Part shown: in pieces, positions 54,642 to 62,617 of the stretch
How positions within the stretch are numbered: position 1 is the first letter of the stretch
How the letters are laid out: each line of letters opens with the position of its first letter
NCBI GenBank assembly: GCA_025934775.1
Contig: JAICWO010000017.1
Coordinates: forward strand, 1 to 64,000
Length of the DNA stretch: 64,000 nucleotides
Source of the DNA: Gemmatimonadaceae bacterium
GTDB taxonomy: Bacteria > Gemmatimonadota > Gemmatimonadetes > Gemmatimonadales > Gemmatimonadaceae
Direction of reading: 5' to 3'
Made by a program: the position numbers and the translations under genes
The notes under the pieces: generated by a model
What the model saw: the letters and a program-made list of their open reading frames with translations, nothing else
The model's database searches: none
Told to the model about the DNA's origin: nothing

Positions 54642-56119
54642 GCATCGCGCTGGTCATTCTCGTCGCGGTGTTCGTGGTGGCGATCGGGCTCGCACTGCTC
54701 GCCCGCCGCGGCCACGACATGAGCCTCGAGCAATGGAGCGTCGGCGGCCGTGGCTTCGGCTCGATCTTCGTGTTCCTGCTCATGGCAGGCGAGATCTACA
54801 CGACGTTCACGTTCCTCGGCGGAAGCGGGTGGGCTTACGGCAAGGGCGCGCCCGCGTTCTACATCCTGTGCTACGGCGCGATCGCGTACAGCCTGTCGTA
54901 TTTCCTGCTCCCCGTCATCTGGCGGTACGCGCAGCCGCGACGGCTGGTCTCGCAGGCGGACTTCTTCATCGCGAAGTACGACAGCCGGCCGCTCGGCGTG
55001 CTCGTCGCGCTCGTGGGCGTCGCGTCGCTGGTGCCGTACCTCACGCTGCAGCTTAAGGGTCTTGGTATTATCGTTTCAGAAGCATCGTACGGATCGATCT
55101 CGCCGACCGTGGCCGGCTGGGTGGGCACGATCACGCTCGTGGCGTACGTCGTCGTCTCCGGCGTGCGCGGTTCGGCGTGGACGGCCGCGCTCAAGGACGT
55201 GATGATCCTGGCGATCGTCGTCGTGATCGGCGTCTACCTGCCGATGCACTTCTATGGCGGCTATGGCCCGATGTTCCGCGCGATCGAGCACGCGAAGCCG
55301 GACTTCCTGACGCTGCCGCGCGCGGGGATGAGTCCAACGTGGTTCATCTCGACGGTGCTCCTCACGGCGTGCGGCTTCTACATGTGGCCGCAGTATTTCT
55401 CGAGCGTGTACACGGCGCGCGCCGAGGACGTGTTCCGGAAGAACGCGGTGATGCTGCCGCTCTATCAGCTCGTGATCCTGTTCGTGTTCTTCGCCGGCTT
55501 CGCGGCGCTGCTCGTCGTCCCGGGCCTCACCGGCAGCGACGCCGACCTGTCGCTCCTTCGCATGTCGAAGCACGCGTTCGGACCGGCGTCGGTCGGCATC
55601 ATCGGCGGCGCGGGACTGCTCACGGCGCTCGTTCCGGGCTCGGTGATTCTCATCGCGGCGGCGACGATCATCGCGCAGAACGTCTACCGCGCGGTCGTTC
55701 CCGCGGCGTCCGACCGATCGGTGGCCAACGTGGCGCGCGCACTCGTTCCCGTCATCGCGCTCTTGTCGCTCACCATGGCGCTCCGCGGCGGCCAAGCGAT
55801 CGTCGTCCTCCTGCTCATGGGCTACAACCTCGTGACGCAGCTCTTCCCCGCGCTCCTGCTCAGTCTCCCCGAACGGCCGCTCGTGAGCTCGACCGCCGCG
55901 TTCGCCGGGATCCTCGCCGGCGAGCTCACCGTCGCCTGGGCGACGATCACCGGCGCGTCGATCGCGACGCTCGCCCCGAGCGCACCGCAGTTTCTCAAAG
56001 ATCTGAATGTCGGGATCGTCGCGCTTGCCATGAACGTGGTGGTGCTCGCCGCCGTGGCGCTGGTGACGCGCCGCCCCGCGACCGTGGCCAGCGTTCAGGA
56101 TGCGATCTCAGTTTCATAA
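54638..56119 (+). CDS. Sodium:solute symporter (SSS family)
   Basis: A 493-residue transporter with about 13 hydrophobic helices in the LeuT-like fold. N-terminal features are the EQWSVGGRGFG loop after the first helix and FTFLGGSGWAYGKGAPAFY, the latter placed like the sodium-site helix of SSS proteins. The substrate is not readable. SSS members carry pantothenate, proline, sugars, urea or other organic solutes. The flanking M20 hydrolases make an N-substituted amino acid or ureide a sensible guess. The intact M20 gene starts nine bases after its stop. Confidence 0.9.
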   Translation: MSIALVILVAVFVVAIGLALLARRGHDMSLEQWSVGGRGFGSIFVFLLMAGEIYTTFTFLGGSGWAYGKGAPAFYILCYGAIAYSLSYFLLPVIWRYAQPRRLVSQADFFIAKYDSRPLGVLVALVGVASLVPYLTLQLKGLGIIVSEASYGSISPTVAGWVGTITLVAYVVVSGVRGSAWTAALKDVMILAIVVVIGVYLPMHFYGGYGPMFRAIEHAKPDFLTLPRAGMSPTWFISTVLLTACGFYMWPQYFSSVYTARAEDVFRKNAVMLPLYQLVILFVFFAGFAALLVVPGLTGSDADLSLLRMSKHAFGPASVGIIGGAGLLTALVPGSVILIAAATIIAQNVYRAVVPAASDRSVANVARALVPVIALLSLTMALRGGQAIVVLLLMGYNLVTQLFPALLLSLPERPLVSSTAAFAGILAGELTVAWATITGASIATLAPSAPQFLKDLNVGIVALAMNVVVLAAVALVTRRPATVASVQDAISVS

Positions 56120-56128
56120 ACTCTCATC

Positions 56129-57367
56129 ATGCACGAATCGAACGTCCGCGTACGCGGTGAGCGACTGCTCGCCGATCTCGCCGCGCTCGCGCGGATTGGC
56201 GCCACGCCGGAGGGCGGCGTGAATCGGCCCGCGTACAGCGATGCCGATCTCGAGGCGCGCCAGATCGTCCGCGCCTGGATGCGCGACGCCGGCCTCGCCG
56301 TTCGCGTCGACACGGCGGGCAACACGTTTGGCCGGCGCGAGGGCGCCGACTCGAGCGCGCCGCCGATCGTCATCGGCTCACACACGGACAGCGTTCCGCA
56401 GGGCGGCCGGTTCGACGGCGCGCTCGGCGTGCTCGCCGCGATCGAGGTCGCGCGCACGGTGCGCGACGCCGGCATCAGGCTCACGCATCCACTCGAAGTG
56501 GTGGATTTTCAGAACGAGGAAGGCGGTCTGGTCGGCAGCAAGATCGTCGCGGGCAGATTCGAGCGCGACGCGCTCGCACTCAAGGCGACGAGCGGCCGCA
56601 CGATCGAGGCAGGGATCGCGCTCCTCGGCGGCGATCCGTCGCGACTCGACGATGCACGACGCCTGCCCGGCAGCATCGCCGGCTATTTGGAATTACACAT
56701 CGAGCAGGGACGCGTGCTCGAGCGCGCAGGCGCCGACATTGGCGTCGTCGAAGGACTCGTCGGCATTCGCTACTGGGAGGTCACGTTCACCGGAGTCGCC
56801 TCGCATGCCGGTACGACGCCGATGGCCGATCGACACGACGCGCTCGTTGCCGCGGCGCGATTGGTGAGCATGGTCCCGGCAATCGTGACGTCCACACCCG
56901 GGCGGCAGGTGGGCACCGTCGGCCGGCTCGCGGTATTCCCGGGCGGCGCGAACGTGATCCCGGGCAAGGTCGTGCTCACGCTCGAACTGCGCGATCTCGA
57001 CCTCGCGAAAGTTGGTGAGTTGTTCTCAGCGATCGAACGCGAAGCGCACGCCATCGCCGCGGCGACCGGCACGACCGTGTCGCTCGAGCCGACGCACACG
57101 AACGATCCTTCGCCGACGGATCCGATCATTCAACAGGCGGTGGCGAACGCCGCGCGCACGCTCGGTCTCAGATCACACGCCATGCCGAGCGGCGCGGGGC
57201 ACGACGCGCAGAACATGGCGACGATCGGGCCGGCGGGGATGCTCTTCGTGCCCAGCGTGAACGGCATCAGCCACTCGCCGCTCGAACGCACCGAGGATCA
57301 TGACGTGGTGAACGGGGTGAACGTGCTGCTCGCGGCGGTGCTCGAGCTCGATCGCACGCTATCGTAG
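56129..57367 (+). CDS. M20-family amidohydrolase (N-carbamoyl-L-amino-acid hydrolase/allantoate amidohydrolase type)
   Basis: A 412-residue dinuclear metal hydrolase that cleaves N-carbamoyl or ureido groups. The first metal ligands are His85 (GSHTDSVPQGG) and Asp96; Glu130/Glu131 follow in FQNEEGG. HIEQGRVLE (His194) is the signature of the carbamoylase/allantoate branch. The lid domain block GVASHAGTTPM and the final SGAGHDAQNM and NGISHSP segments are present, so the enzyme looks complete, in contrast to the truncated M20D gene nearby. Beta-ureidopropionase is another possible activity. It follows the symporter after nine bases. Confidence 0.88.
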   Translation: MHESNVRVRGERLLADLAALARIGATPEGGVNRPAYSDADLEARQIVRAWMRDAGLAVRVDTAGNTFGRREGADSSAPPIVIGSHTDSVPQGGRFDGALGVLAAIEVARTVRDAGIRLTHPLEVVDFQNEEGGLVGSKIVAGRFERDALALKATSGRTIEAGIALLGGDPSRLDDARRLPGSIAGYLELHIEQGRVLERAGADIGVVEGLVGIRYWEVTFTGVASHAGTTPMADRHDALVAAARLVSMVPAIVTSTPGRQVGTVGRLAVFPGGANVIPGKVVLTLELRDLDLAKVGELFSAIEREAHAIAAATGTTVSLEPTHTNDPSPTDPIIQQAVANAARTLGLRSHAMPSGAGHDAQNMATIGPAGMLFVPSVNGISHSPLERTEDHDVVNGVNVLLAAVLELDRTLS

Positions 57368-57385
57368 CGCGACGCGCTCGCTCCG

Positions 57386-57414
57386 TTGCCGCCGTCGTTT
57401 CGTGTGGCGATCTT
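57386..57414 (+). promoter_or_regulatory. Possible promoter of tRNA-Ser(UGA)
   Basis: TTGCCG (57386-57391) and GATCTT (57409-57414) are 17 bases apart, and the -10 ends nine bases before the tRNA. The match to consensus is weak. Confidence 0.3.
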
Positions 57415-57423
57415 TCGGGCTTC

Positions 57424-57506
<83 letters not shown>

Positions 57507-57636
57507 CTCTCGTCAATCGTCGTTTCGAAGCATCCCCGCGGCTGCGGCGCCTTGGCGTCGCCGCGGTGTCGTAGGTACTCGCGAAGAATGCGAGCGTCTC
57601 GCTCGGGATCACGGGCTGCGCGCACCGCGTCGTACT

Positions 57637-57918
57637 TTAGAATCCACTCACGAAGCACAGTCGGCGCGCGGCGTCGGCGTCGTACGCGCCGTGAATCTCA
57701 TCGCGGTCGAACGGAATGACTTCGGCGAGCTCCACAGGCGTCGGGTGGATGCGCACGTCGACACCGAGCACGCGTAGCGCCGCCATGGCTTCCCGATAGA
57801 AATCGGCCACCGATCGTGGCGCCAGTGCCAGCGTGTCTTTCGTCTCACGCCAAGCGTGAAGTGGCAGCGGCAGCCACTCTCCACGCGATACTGGCGCATC
57901 CGCGCCAGACGCGCTCAC
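57637..57918 (-). pseudogene. DUF5996-family gene remnant with internal deletion
   Basis: A 93-residue open frame. The first part, ending WLPLPLHAWRETKDTLAL, matches the start of DUF5996 proteins. The next residues, APRSVADFYREAMAALRVLG and IPFDRDEIHGAYDADAARR in pieces, match a block that normally lies about 100 residues later. The frame then ends after a short unrelated tail (LCFVSGF), so the C-terminal half is gone too. Full DUF5996 proteins are about 300 residues. The GTG at 57918 overlaps the zf-UBP stop (GTGA), so it was once a normal downstream gene. Family recall is from memory of conserved blocks. Confidence 0.65.
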
Positions 57919-58211
57919 GACGACGTTTGCGTCGCAACCGGCGCCGGCTCGAACATCAGCTCGTCGACGTAGCACCACCCCCAGTCTTCGCCGGGCTCGA
58001 AGCTCCGGATGATCGGATGCTTTGTCGCATGGAAATGTTTGGTGGCGTGCTTGTTCGGTGAATCGTCGCAGCAGCCAACGTGGCCGCACGTGAGGCAGAG
58101 CCGCAGATGCACCCACTCGCCGCCCGTTTTCAAGCATTCCTCACAGCCTTCCGGCGTACGTGGCGTGACCGGATTCACTTGGTCGAGATGCGCGCATTGT
58201 GTGGTAGTCAT
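57915..58211 (-). CDS. UBP-type zinc finger protein
   Basis: A 98-residue protein that is essentially one zf-UBP domain. Ligand candidates are Cys6/His8, Cys23/Cys26, Cys39/Cys42, Cys47 and the following histidines in the C-x2-CGHVGC...HATKHFHATKHP pattern. Such domains bind the C-terminus of ubiquitin in eukaryotes; bacterial single-domain versions are widespread with unknown partners. The start at 58211 is backed by a GGAGAG ribosome site; an ATG 12 bases upstream is the alternative. It is followed by the DUF5996 remnant in a four-base overlap. Confidence 0.85.
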   Translation of the reverse strand: MTTTQCAHLDQVNPVTPRTPEGCEECLKTGGEWVHLRLCLTCGHVGCCDDSPNKHATKHFHATKHPIIRSFEPGEDWGWCYVDELMFEPAPVATQTSS

Positions 58212-58606
58212 CTTCTCTCCCATGGCTTCTCACAATATGCTCACAGCGCCGGTCTGACCGCGAGCAATCTCAGCGATGCCCCGCCTTGCTCGGTCTGCAC
58301 TGGCCGCGGGGCCGAGGGTCCACGGATCGGATGTGCCCACAAACGGCCGACCGTACGCGCTACACCATCGAGCTCGATGCAGACGTACGCAGCGCTTCGG
58401 CAAGCGCCCATCCTCCACGCTCAGACCGATGGCGTCGGTCTCGGTCGCGGCGAGGCGCGAGATCCGATATTTTCCGTACCATTCTCCATTGGCGGCTCGA
58501 ATCCCTCGACTCCGCTCCACGCAGCACGCGCCGAACCGCAGCAGTTCCGCCGCTCGGCGCCTTCTCTCATTTTGACGGATCGACTCTTCCGCCACCCCTT
58601 CCTTCC
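58212..58606. other. Non-coding stretch between zf-UBP and Spy-like genes
   Basis: About 395 bases with no supported gene. Several overlapping open frames exist, but none has domain-like sequence. The only recognisable item is the tRNA-Ser 3'-end-like fragment at 58489-58517. The region reads like decayed sequence. Confidence 0.5.
58489..58517 (+). repeat. tRNA-Ser 3'-end-like fragment (possible att remnant)
   Basis: A 29-base stretch matching the 3' end of tRNA-Ser(UGA) at 57480-57509 with three mismatches and one gap. Its T-stem does not pair (GGCGG against CCCTC) and no 5' half lies upstream, so it is not a working tRNA. It is in the same orientation as the intact gene. Confidence 0.5.
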
Positions 58607-59161
58607 ATGCGCACTCGCCTCATTCTCTCCGCCGCGCTCGTCGCGCTGCCCTGCACGACCCTCGCCGCCCAGCGCAGCCGCGGCTCGCGCTCCGATGCCG
58701 ATCATCCCACGGAGATGTTCGACAAGGATCAGCCGAGCGGCCCGTCCCTGCGCTCGCGCGACATCGAGGACCTGAGCGACATCAAGCTGCTCATCGACAA
58801 GCACAAGGACCTGCAGCTCACCGATGACCAGGTGAAGGCGCTCAAGGACGCCGAGAACAAGGAGAAGGACTCGACGTCGCAGTACTTCAAGCTCGTCGAT
58901 TCGCTCGTCCACGAGCTGCGGCCGGCGACGAATCCCTCCGACGACGATCGCGCTCGCATGCGCACCAGCCGCATGGCGCTCACGAACGTGATCCACACGA
59001 TACGCGACACCTACGCGGGCGACGCGAACGCCGCGATCGCTCAGTACACGCCCGAGCAGCAGCAGAAGGCCAAAGCGCTGCTCGACAAGCTGCACGAGGA
59101 CGGCGACAAGAAGCTTCGGGAGAAGCTCGGCGGCGGCGAGCGCCACGACGGCGGGATCTGA
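58607..59161 (+). CDS. Secreted Spy/CpxP-like helical protein
   Basis: A 184-residue exported protein. The signal peptide ends around residue 21 (TTLAAQRS). The mature part is mainly helical and charged, with LQLTDDQVKALKDAENKEKD resembling the LTxxQ motif of Spy/CpxP-type periplasmic chaperones, and a second unit YTPEQQQKAKALLDKLHED near the end. A role in envelope stress or metal sequestration is inferred from this pattern only. The ATG at 58607 fits the signal peptide; the longer frame upstream lacks support. Confidence 0.6.
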   Translation: MRTRLILSAALVALPCTTLAAQRSRGSRSDADHPTEMFDKDQPSGPSLRSRDIEDLSDIKLLIDKHKDLQLTDDQVKALKDAENKEKDSTSQYFKLVDSLVHELRPATNPSDDDRARMRTSRMALTNVIHTIRDTYAGDANAAIAQYTPEQQQKAKALLDKLHEDGDKKLREKLGGGERHDGGI

Positions 59162-59186
59162 GCTGATCCCGCGGAACGCACGTCAC

Positions 59187-59216
59187 TTGTGCGGACTCCG
59201 CGCGAGCCGATACATT
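59187..59216 (+). promoter_or_regulatory. Possible promoter of tRNA-Ser(GCU)
   Basis: TTGTGC (59187-59192) and TACATT (59211-59216) are 18 bases apart, 34 bases before the tRNA. Four of six bases match at each box. Confidence 0.35.
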
Positions 59217-59250
59217 GGATGCTCGGCAACACATAGCGCTGCCGAACTTT

Positions 59251-59340
59251 GGGGGGGTGGCCGAGAGGCTGAAGGCGGCGGTTTGCTAAACCGTTATACG
59301 GTCAAAAGCCGTATCGAGGGTTCGAATCCCTCCCCTCCCG
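59251..59340 (+). tRNA. tRNA-Ser(GCU)
   Basis: A 90-base class II tRNA. The acceptor is GGGGGGG / CCCTCCC with one G-U pair and discriminator G. The anticodon arm is GCGGT-TTGCTAA-ACCGT with anticodon GCU. A long variable arm (TACGG...CCGTA) and the T-arm GAGGG-TTCGAAT-CCCTC follow. CCA is not encoded. Confidence 0.95.
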
Positions 59341-59380
59341 CTCGAGAGCAGCCATAGCGGCAAGCTCTTCCGGTGCTCAG

Positions 59381-59426
59381 AAGGGAGATGGGAGCGGCGA
59401 GCAACGCCGGATCCCGTCTCCCTTTT
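59381..59426 (+). terminator. Terminator after tRNA-Ser(GCU) / leader hairpin of gltX
   Basis: AAGGGAGA (59381-59388) pairs with TCTCCCTT (59417-59424), extended by a G-U pair, a GGGA/TCCC step and an inner CGGCG-agcaa-CGCCG stem, and followed by four T. It ends 52 bases before the gltX start. Confidence 0.7.
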
Positions 59427-59477
59427 CCCGTCTCCGCTCCGCGCGCGCACCACTTCCGACAGGCTCGATCAGGCTCG

Positions 59478-60926
59478 ATGACACACCGCCTTCGCTTTGC
59501 CCCATCTCCCACCGGCTATCTCCACGTCGGCGGCGCTCGAACGGCGCTCTTCAACTGGCTGTTCGCGAAACACTATGGCGGCCAGTTCCTGCTTCGTGTC
59601 GAGGACACCGACAAGGCGCGCAGCACCGCCGAGAGCACGCGCGCGATTTTCGAAGGCCTGGAGTGGCTCGACTTGATGTGGGACGAGGAGGTGGTGTATC
59701 AGGGCGCGAATCTCCCGCGGCATCAAGCCGACGCGCGGACGCTGCTCGACGAGAACAAGGCGTACCGCTGCTTCTGCACGCAGGCCGAGCTTGAGGAACA
59801 GCGCAAGCTCGCCGAAGCGCGCGGCGACGCGTTCAGGTACGACCGGCGATGCGACCGTCTGCCGCGCGAGGAGGTTGCGCGGCGAGTCGCGAGCGGCGCG
59901 CCGTTCGTGGTTCGATTTCGCATGCCCGACGGCGAGACCGCGTGGACGGATCTCGTGCACGGGCACATTGCATTTCCGAATAGGGATATTGGCGAGGGAG
60001 ATTTCATCATCCTTCGCTCCGACGGGACGCCGATCTACAACCTCGCCGTGGTGTCGGACGACATCGCGATGCGGATCACGCTCGTGATGCGCGGCGACGA
60101 CCACATCTCGAACACGCCAAAGCAGATTCTGCTCTACCGCGCGCTCGGCGCGCCGCTCCCGGAGTTCGCGCACCTGCCCATGATCCACGGCATGGATGGC
60201 AAGAAGCTGAGCAAGCGGCACGGCGCCACGGCAGTCGGCGACTATCAGCACATGGGCATTCTGCCGCAGGCGATGCTCAACTTTCTCGCGCTGCTCGGGT
60301 GGTCGCCCGGCAACGACATCGAGGTGATGACCGTGCCGCAGATGATCGAGCTGTTCTCGAGCGAGGGGTTGTCGAGGAAGGCCGCGATCTTCGACACGAA
60401 GAAGCTCGAGTGGATGAACGGGCAGCATCTCGCGATGACGCCCGCGGCCGAGCTCGCGCCGCGCGTGGCGCCCGCGCTGATCGCGCGCGGACTCACGACA
60501 GAAACCGAGCTCGAGTCCCGAGCGGCGTGGTTCCACTCGCTGATTGATCTGCTCAAGGTGCGCTCGCGCACGATCGACGACATCGTGCATCAGGCCGTTC
60601 CGTATTTCGGCGAGGCCGTGACGTACGACGCGGATGCCGTCGCGAAGCAATGGAAGGATCGCTCTGCCGTGCGCGAACTGCTCGTTGCCGTGCGCGAAAC
60701 ACTCGCGTCGATTCCCGAGTGGAACATGCCGTCGATGGAGCACGCGCTGCATGCGCTCGCGCAATCGCGCGGCGTCGGGAACGGGAAAGTGTTTCAGCCG
60801 CTGCGCGTAGCGCTCACGGGCGTGAGTGTGAGTCCGGGAATTTTCGACGTGCTGCTTTTGTTGGGGCGCGAACGTTCGCTTCACCGGATCGATGCGGCGA
60901 CAGCCGTGCTCGCGACAAACAATTGA
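59478..60926 (+). CDS. gltX: Glutamate-tRNA ligase
   Basis: A 482-residue class I synthetase charging tRNA-Glu (and possibly tRNA-Gln if GatCAB is present). The HIGH box reads HVGG at residues 16-19 (PTGYLHVGGART). LRVEDTDKARS and the GDDHISNTPKQ block are conserved, and the KMSKS box is KLSKR at 243-247. The zinc-type CFCT pair near residue 98-100 is present. The start at 59478 follows two tandem AGGCTCGAT units; longer in-frame readings lack homology. A hairpin lies in the gap before lexA. Confidence 0.97.
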   Translation: MTHRLRFAPSPTGYLHVGGARTALFNWLFAKHYGGQFLLRVEDTDKARSTAESTRAIFEGLEWLDLMWDEEVVYQGANLPRHQADARTLLDENKAYRCFCTQAELEEQRKLAEARGDAFRYDRRCDRLPREEVARRVASGAPFVVRFRMPDGETAWTDLVHGHIAFPNRDIGEGDFIILRSDGTPIYNLAVVSDDIAMRITLVMRGDDHISNTPKQILLYRALGAPLPEFAHLPMIHGMDGKKLSKRHGATAVGDYQHMGILPQAMLNFLALLGWSPGNDIEVMTVPQMIELFSSEGLSRKAAIFDTKKLEWMNGQHLAMTPAAELAPRVAPALIARGLTTETELESRAAWFHSLIDLLKVRSRTIDDIVHQAVPYFGEAVTYDADAVAKQWKDRSAVRELLVAVRETLASIPEWNMPSMEHALHALAQSRGVGNGKVFQPLRVALTGVSVSPGIFDVLLLLGRERSLHRIDAATAVLATNN

Positions 60927-60990
60927 ACTACACGTTAGGCCAATTGCGCGCCGCTCGCGCCCGTCCCTACATTTGCGTGCAACTGAGACA

Positions 60991-61022
60991 CGCCGGGCCC
61001 TCAGCAAGTTGAGAGCCCGGCG
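60991..61022. terminator. Hairpin between gltX and lexA
   Basis: CGCCGGGC pairs with GCCCGGCG, extended by CTCA/TGAG across one mismatch, around a short loop. It lies 64 bases after the gltX stop and 24 bases before lexA, without a T run. It is either a terminator of gltX or a leader structure of lexA. Confidence 0.45.
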
Positions 61023-61046
61023 TCCTCTTACCGCTGACGGGGGCCC

Positions 61047-61706
61047 ATGCCGGAGCCGCTCACACAGCTGGAGCAACGGGTCTATCACTATTTGATAGAC
61101 TTTCTCGCGGCAAACACGTACCAGCCGAGCATCCGCGAGATTGCACGCAAGTTCCGCATCAAGTCCACGAAGACGGTGTCGGATCTGCTGCACGCGCTCG
61201 AGGCGAAGGGATACATCGAGCGGGACGAGTCGCGCTCGCGCGGCGTGCGCCTGCTCGGGTTCGCGGCGGCGGGCAACACGCAGCCGGTGCCGTACTATGG
61301 CCGCGTGCACGCGGGCGAGCCGACGCCGCGCGCGGAGGACCGCGAGTGCTACATCACCGTCGACCGGCGGTTCCTCCCGAGCGGTGATGTGTATTTTCTA
61401 AAGGTGCGCGGCGAGAGCATGGCGGGCCGCGGTCTTCTCGACGGCGACTACGTGCTGCTCAGCCCCTCGGCGCTCGCGAAGGATGGCGACATCATCGCGG
61501 CGCGGCTCGGCGACGAAGCGACGGTGAAGACGCTCACGCATCGCGGCGCGACGGTGGTGCTCGAGCCGGCGAACGTGGGCGAGCGCGCGATCGAAGTCGG
61601 CCCGCGCGACGATTTCGCGGTGCTTGGCGTGGCGTGCGGGGTGTTTCGCCCGTTCTGGGAAGAGGACCCGGTGCCGGTGATCCCCGAAGGCGAGGCGAAC
61701 GACTGA
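61047..61706 (+). CDS. lexA: LexA-family SOS repressor
   Basis: A 219-residue LexA. The N-terminal winged helix (about 1-68) has QPSIREIARKFRIKS and TVSDLLHALEAKGYIERD. The self-cleavage bond is Ala89-Gly90 in VHAGEP, and the S24 peptidase residues are Ser124 in GESMAGRG and Lys161 in ATVKTL. RecA filaments would trigger its cleavage and open the SOS regulon. The recognition helix differs from E. coli LexA, so the operator may differ; no known SOS box type was recognised upstream. A long palindrome with CGAAC and GTTCG arms follows directly after the stop. Confidence 0.92.
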   Translation: MPEPLTQLEQRVYHYLIDFLAANTYQPSIREIARKFRIKSTKTVSDLLHALEAKGYIERDESRSRGVRLLGFAAAGNTQPVPYYGRVHAGEPTPRAEDRECYITVDRRFLPSGDVYFLKVRGESMAGRGLLDGDYVLLSPSALAKDGDIIAARLGDEATVKTLTHRGATVVLEPANVGERAIEVGPRDDFAVLGVACGVFRPFWEEDPVPVIPEGEAND

Positions 61707-61734
61707 TCAGCGAACGATAATTATAGTTCGCTGA
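61707..61734. terminator. Near-perfect 28-base palindrome between lexA and a convergent gene
   Basis: It begins one base after the lexA stop. TCAGCGAAC (61707-61715) pairs with GTTCGCTGA (61726-61734), and the centre ATAATTAT is itself a palindrome; only one pair (G/A) fails. It may be a bidirectional terminator for the convergent genes or a protein-binding site. Confidence 0.5.
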
Positions 61735-61747
61735 ACCTAGTGCCGCG

Positions 61748-62617
61748 CTACGGCACGATCGGCTGCGCCGGCTTCCCCTTCTCTTTCGCCTTGGCTTCCT
61801 CGGCTTCGCGATGCTCGCGATCCTTGCGCTCGCGAATCCGCCGCACCGCCTCGCGGAAGTCGTCTTCGCTCAAGCCCTGCGCGTGCTCGTAGATGTCGTT
61901 CCGAATCCAATCCGAGTTGCGCGCCTGAATGATTCGCGCGCCATCCACGCCGCCGAAGTTGAACGGCAGCGCGGCGAGGATCGCCGACGGCAGCTTGAAC
62001 TTGCCCAGGTATACGTACTGCGAGTCGAGCCCGAACTTCTCGCCGTTCTTCTCGAACGTCCAGTCGCGCGGACTGCGTCCGCGATTCTCCGCGGCCGCGA
62101 TCTCCGCCTCGCGATACGTGTAGTAGATCGCCTTCACCGCGCTGTCGTTGCTCTCCGCCGTGGTGAGCGGCAGGCGGAGCGTGTTGGGATGCAGCTCGAT
62201 CCGCGGATCGGGGAGCGTGGGCTCCACACCCGCCGCGACACCGACGGCGTTCGCGCCGGTCGCGGTGCCGGTCCCGCCGGGCACTCCGGCGGCCGGCTCG
62301 GGCGGAGCCGCCGGTGGAATGGTCGTCGGGATCGTCGTTGGCGCCACGATGGGCGCAGGGATCGGCTTCTGGGACGCGCGCTTCGCGCTGCTGCCGTTCC
62401 CCGGCGCCGCGGCGGGCGCCGCCGCCTTTGCCTGCACGCGCACGAACGTCAGCCGTTCGGTTGTGAGCTTCGCGGGCGACGGCCCGAACAGCGCCGCGAT
62501 CGGATAGCGGAAGGTGATCGATGCGATGAGCGCGATCACGATCGTATGAACGAAGAGCGAGAGCGCGATCGATCCCTTCTGCGACTTGCGCCGCTCGAAC
62601 ATCGTCCGCGTGTTCAT
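61748..62617 (-). CDS. TonB-like single-pass membrane protein of unknown function
   Basis: A 289-residue protein. A short basic N-terminus (RRKSQKGS) precedes one membrane helix at about 17-37 (ALSLFVHTIVIALIASITF), as in TonB-type energy transducers. A Pro/Ala/Gly-rich linker spans about 70-130. The folded C-terminal region (about 150-265) has KAIYYTYREAEIAAAENRG and SDWIRNDIYEHAQGLSEDDF, and the tail is Lys/Glu rich. The TonB comparison rests only on the layout of the N-terminal half. The start at 62617 shares one base with the aminotransferase stop (TGATG). Confidence 0.5.
   Translation of the reverse strand: MNTRTMFERRKSQKGSIALSLFVHTIVIALIASITFRYPIAALFGPSPAKLTTERLTFVRVQAKAAAPAAAPGNGSSAKRASQKPIPAPIVAPTTIPTTIPPAAPPEPAAGVPGGTGTATGANAVGVAAGVEPTLPDPRIELHPNTLRLPLTTAESNDSAVKAIYYTYREAEIAAAENRGRSPRDWTFEKNGEKFGLDSQYVYLGKFKLPSAILAALPFNFGGVDGARIIQARNSDWIRNDIYEHAQGLSEDDFREAVRRIRERKDREHREAEEAKAKEKGKPAQPIVP

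Noticed and set aside
59469-61310. 613-residue minus-strand frame opposite gltX and lexA
   Set aside because: It mirrors two clear genes in another frame, has low-complexity Arg/His content and no recognisable motif.
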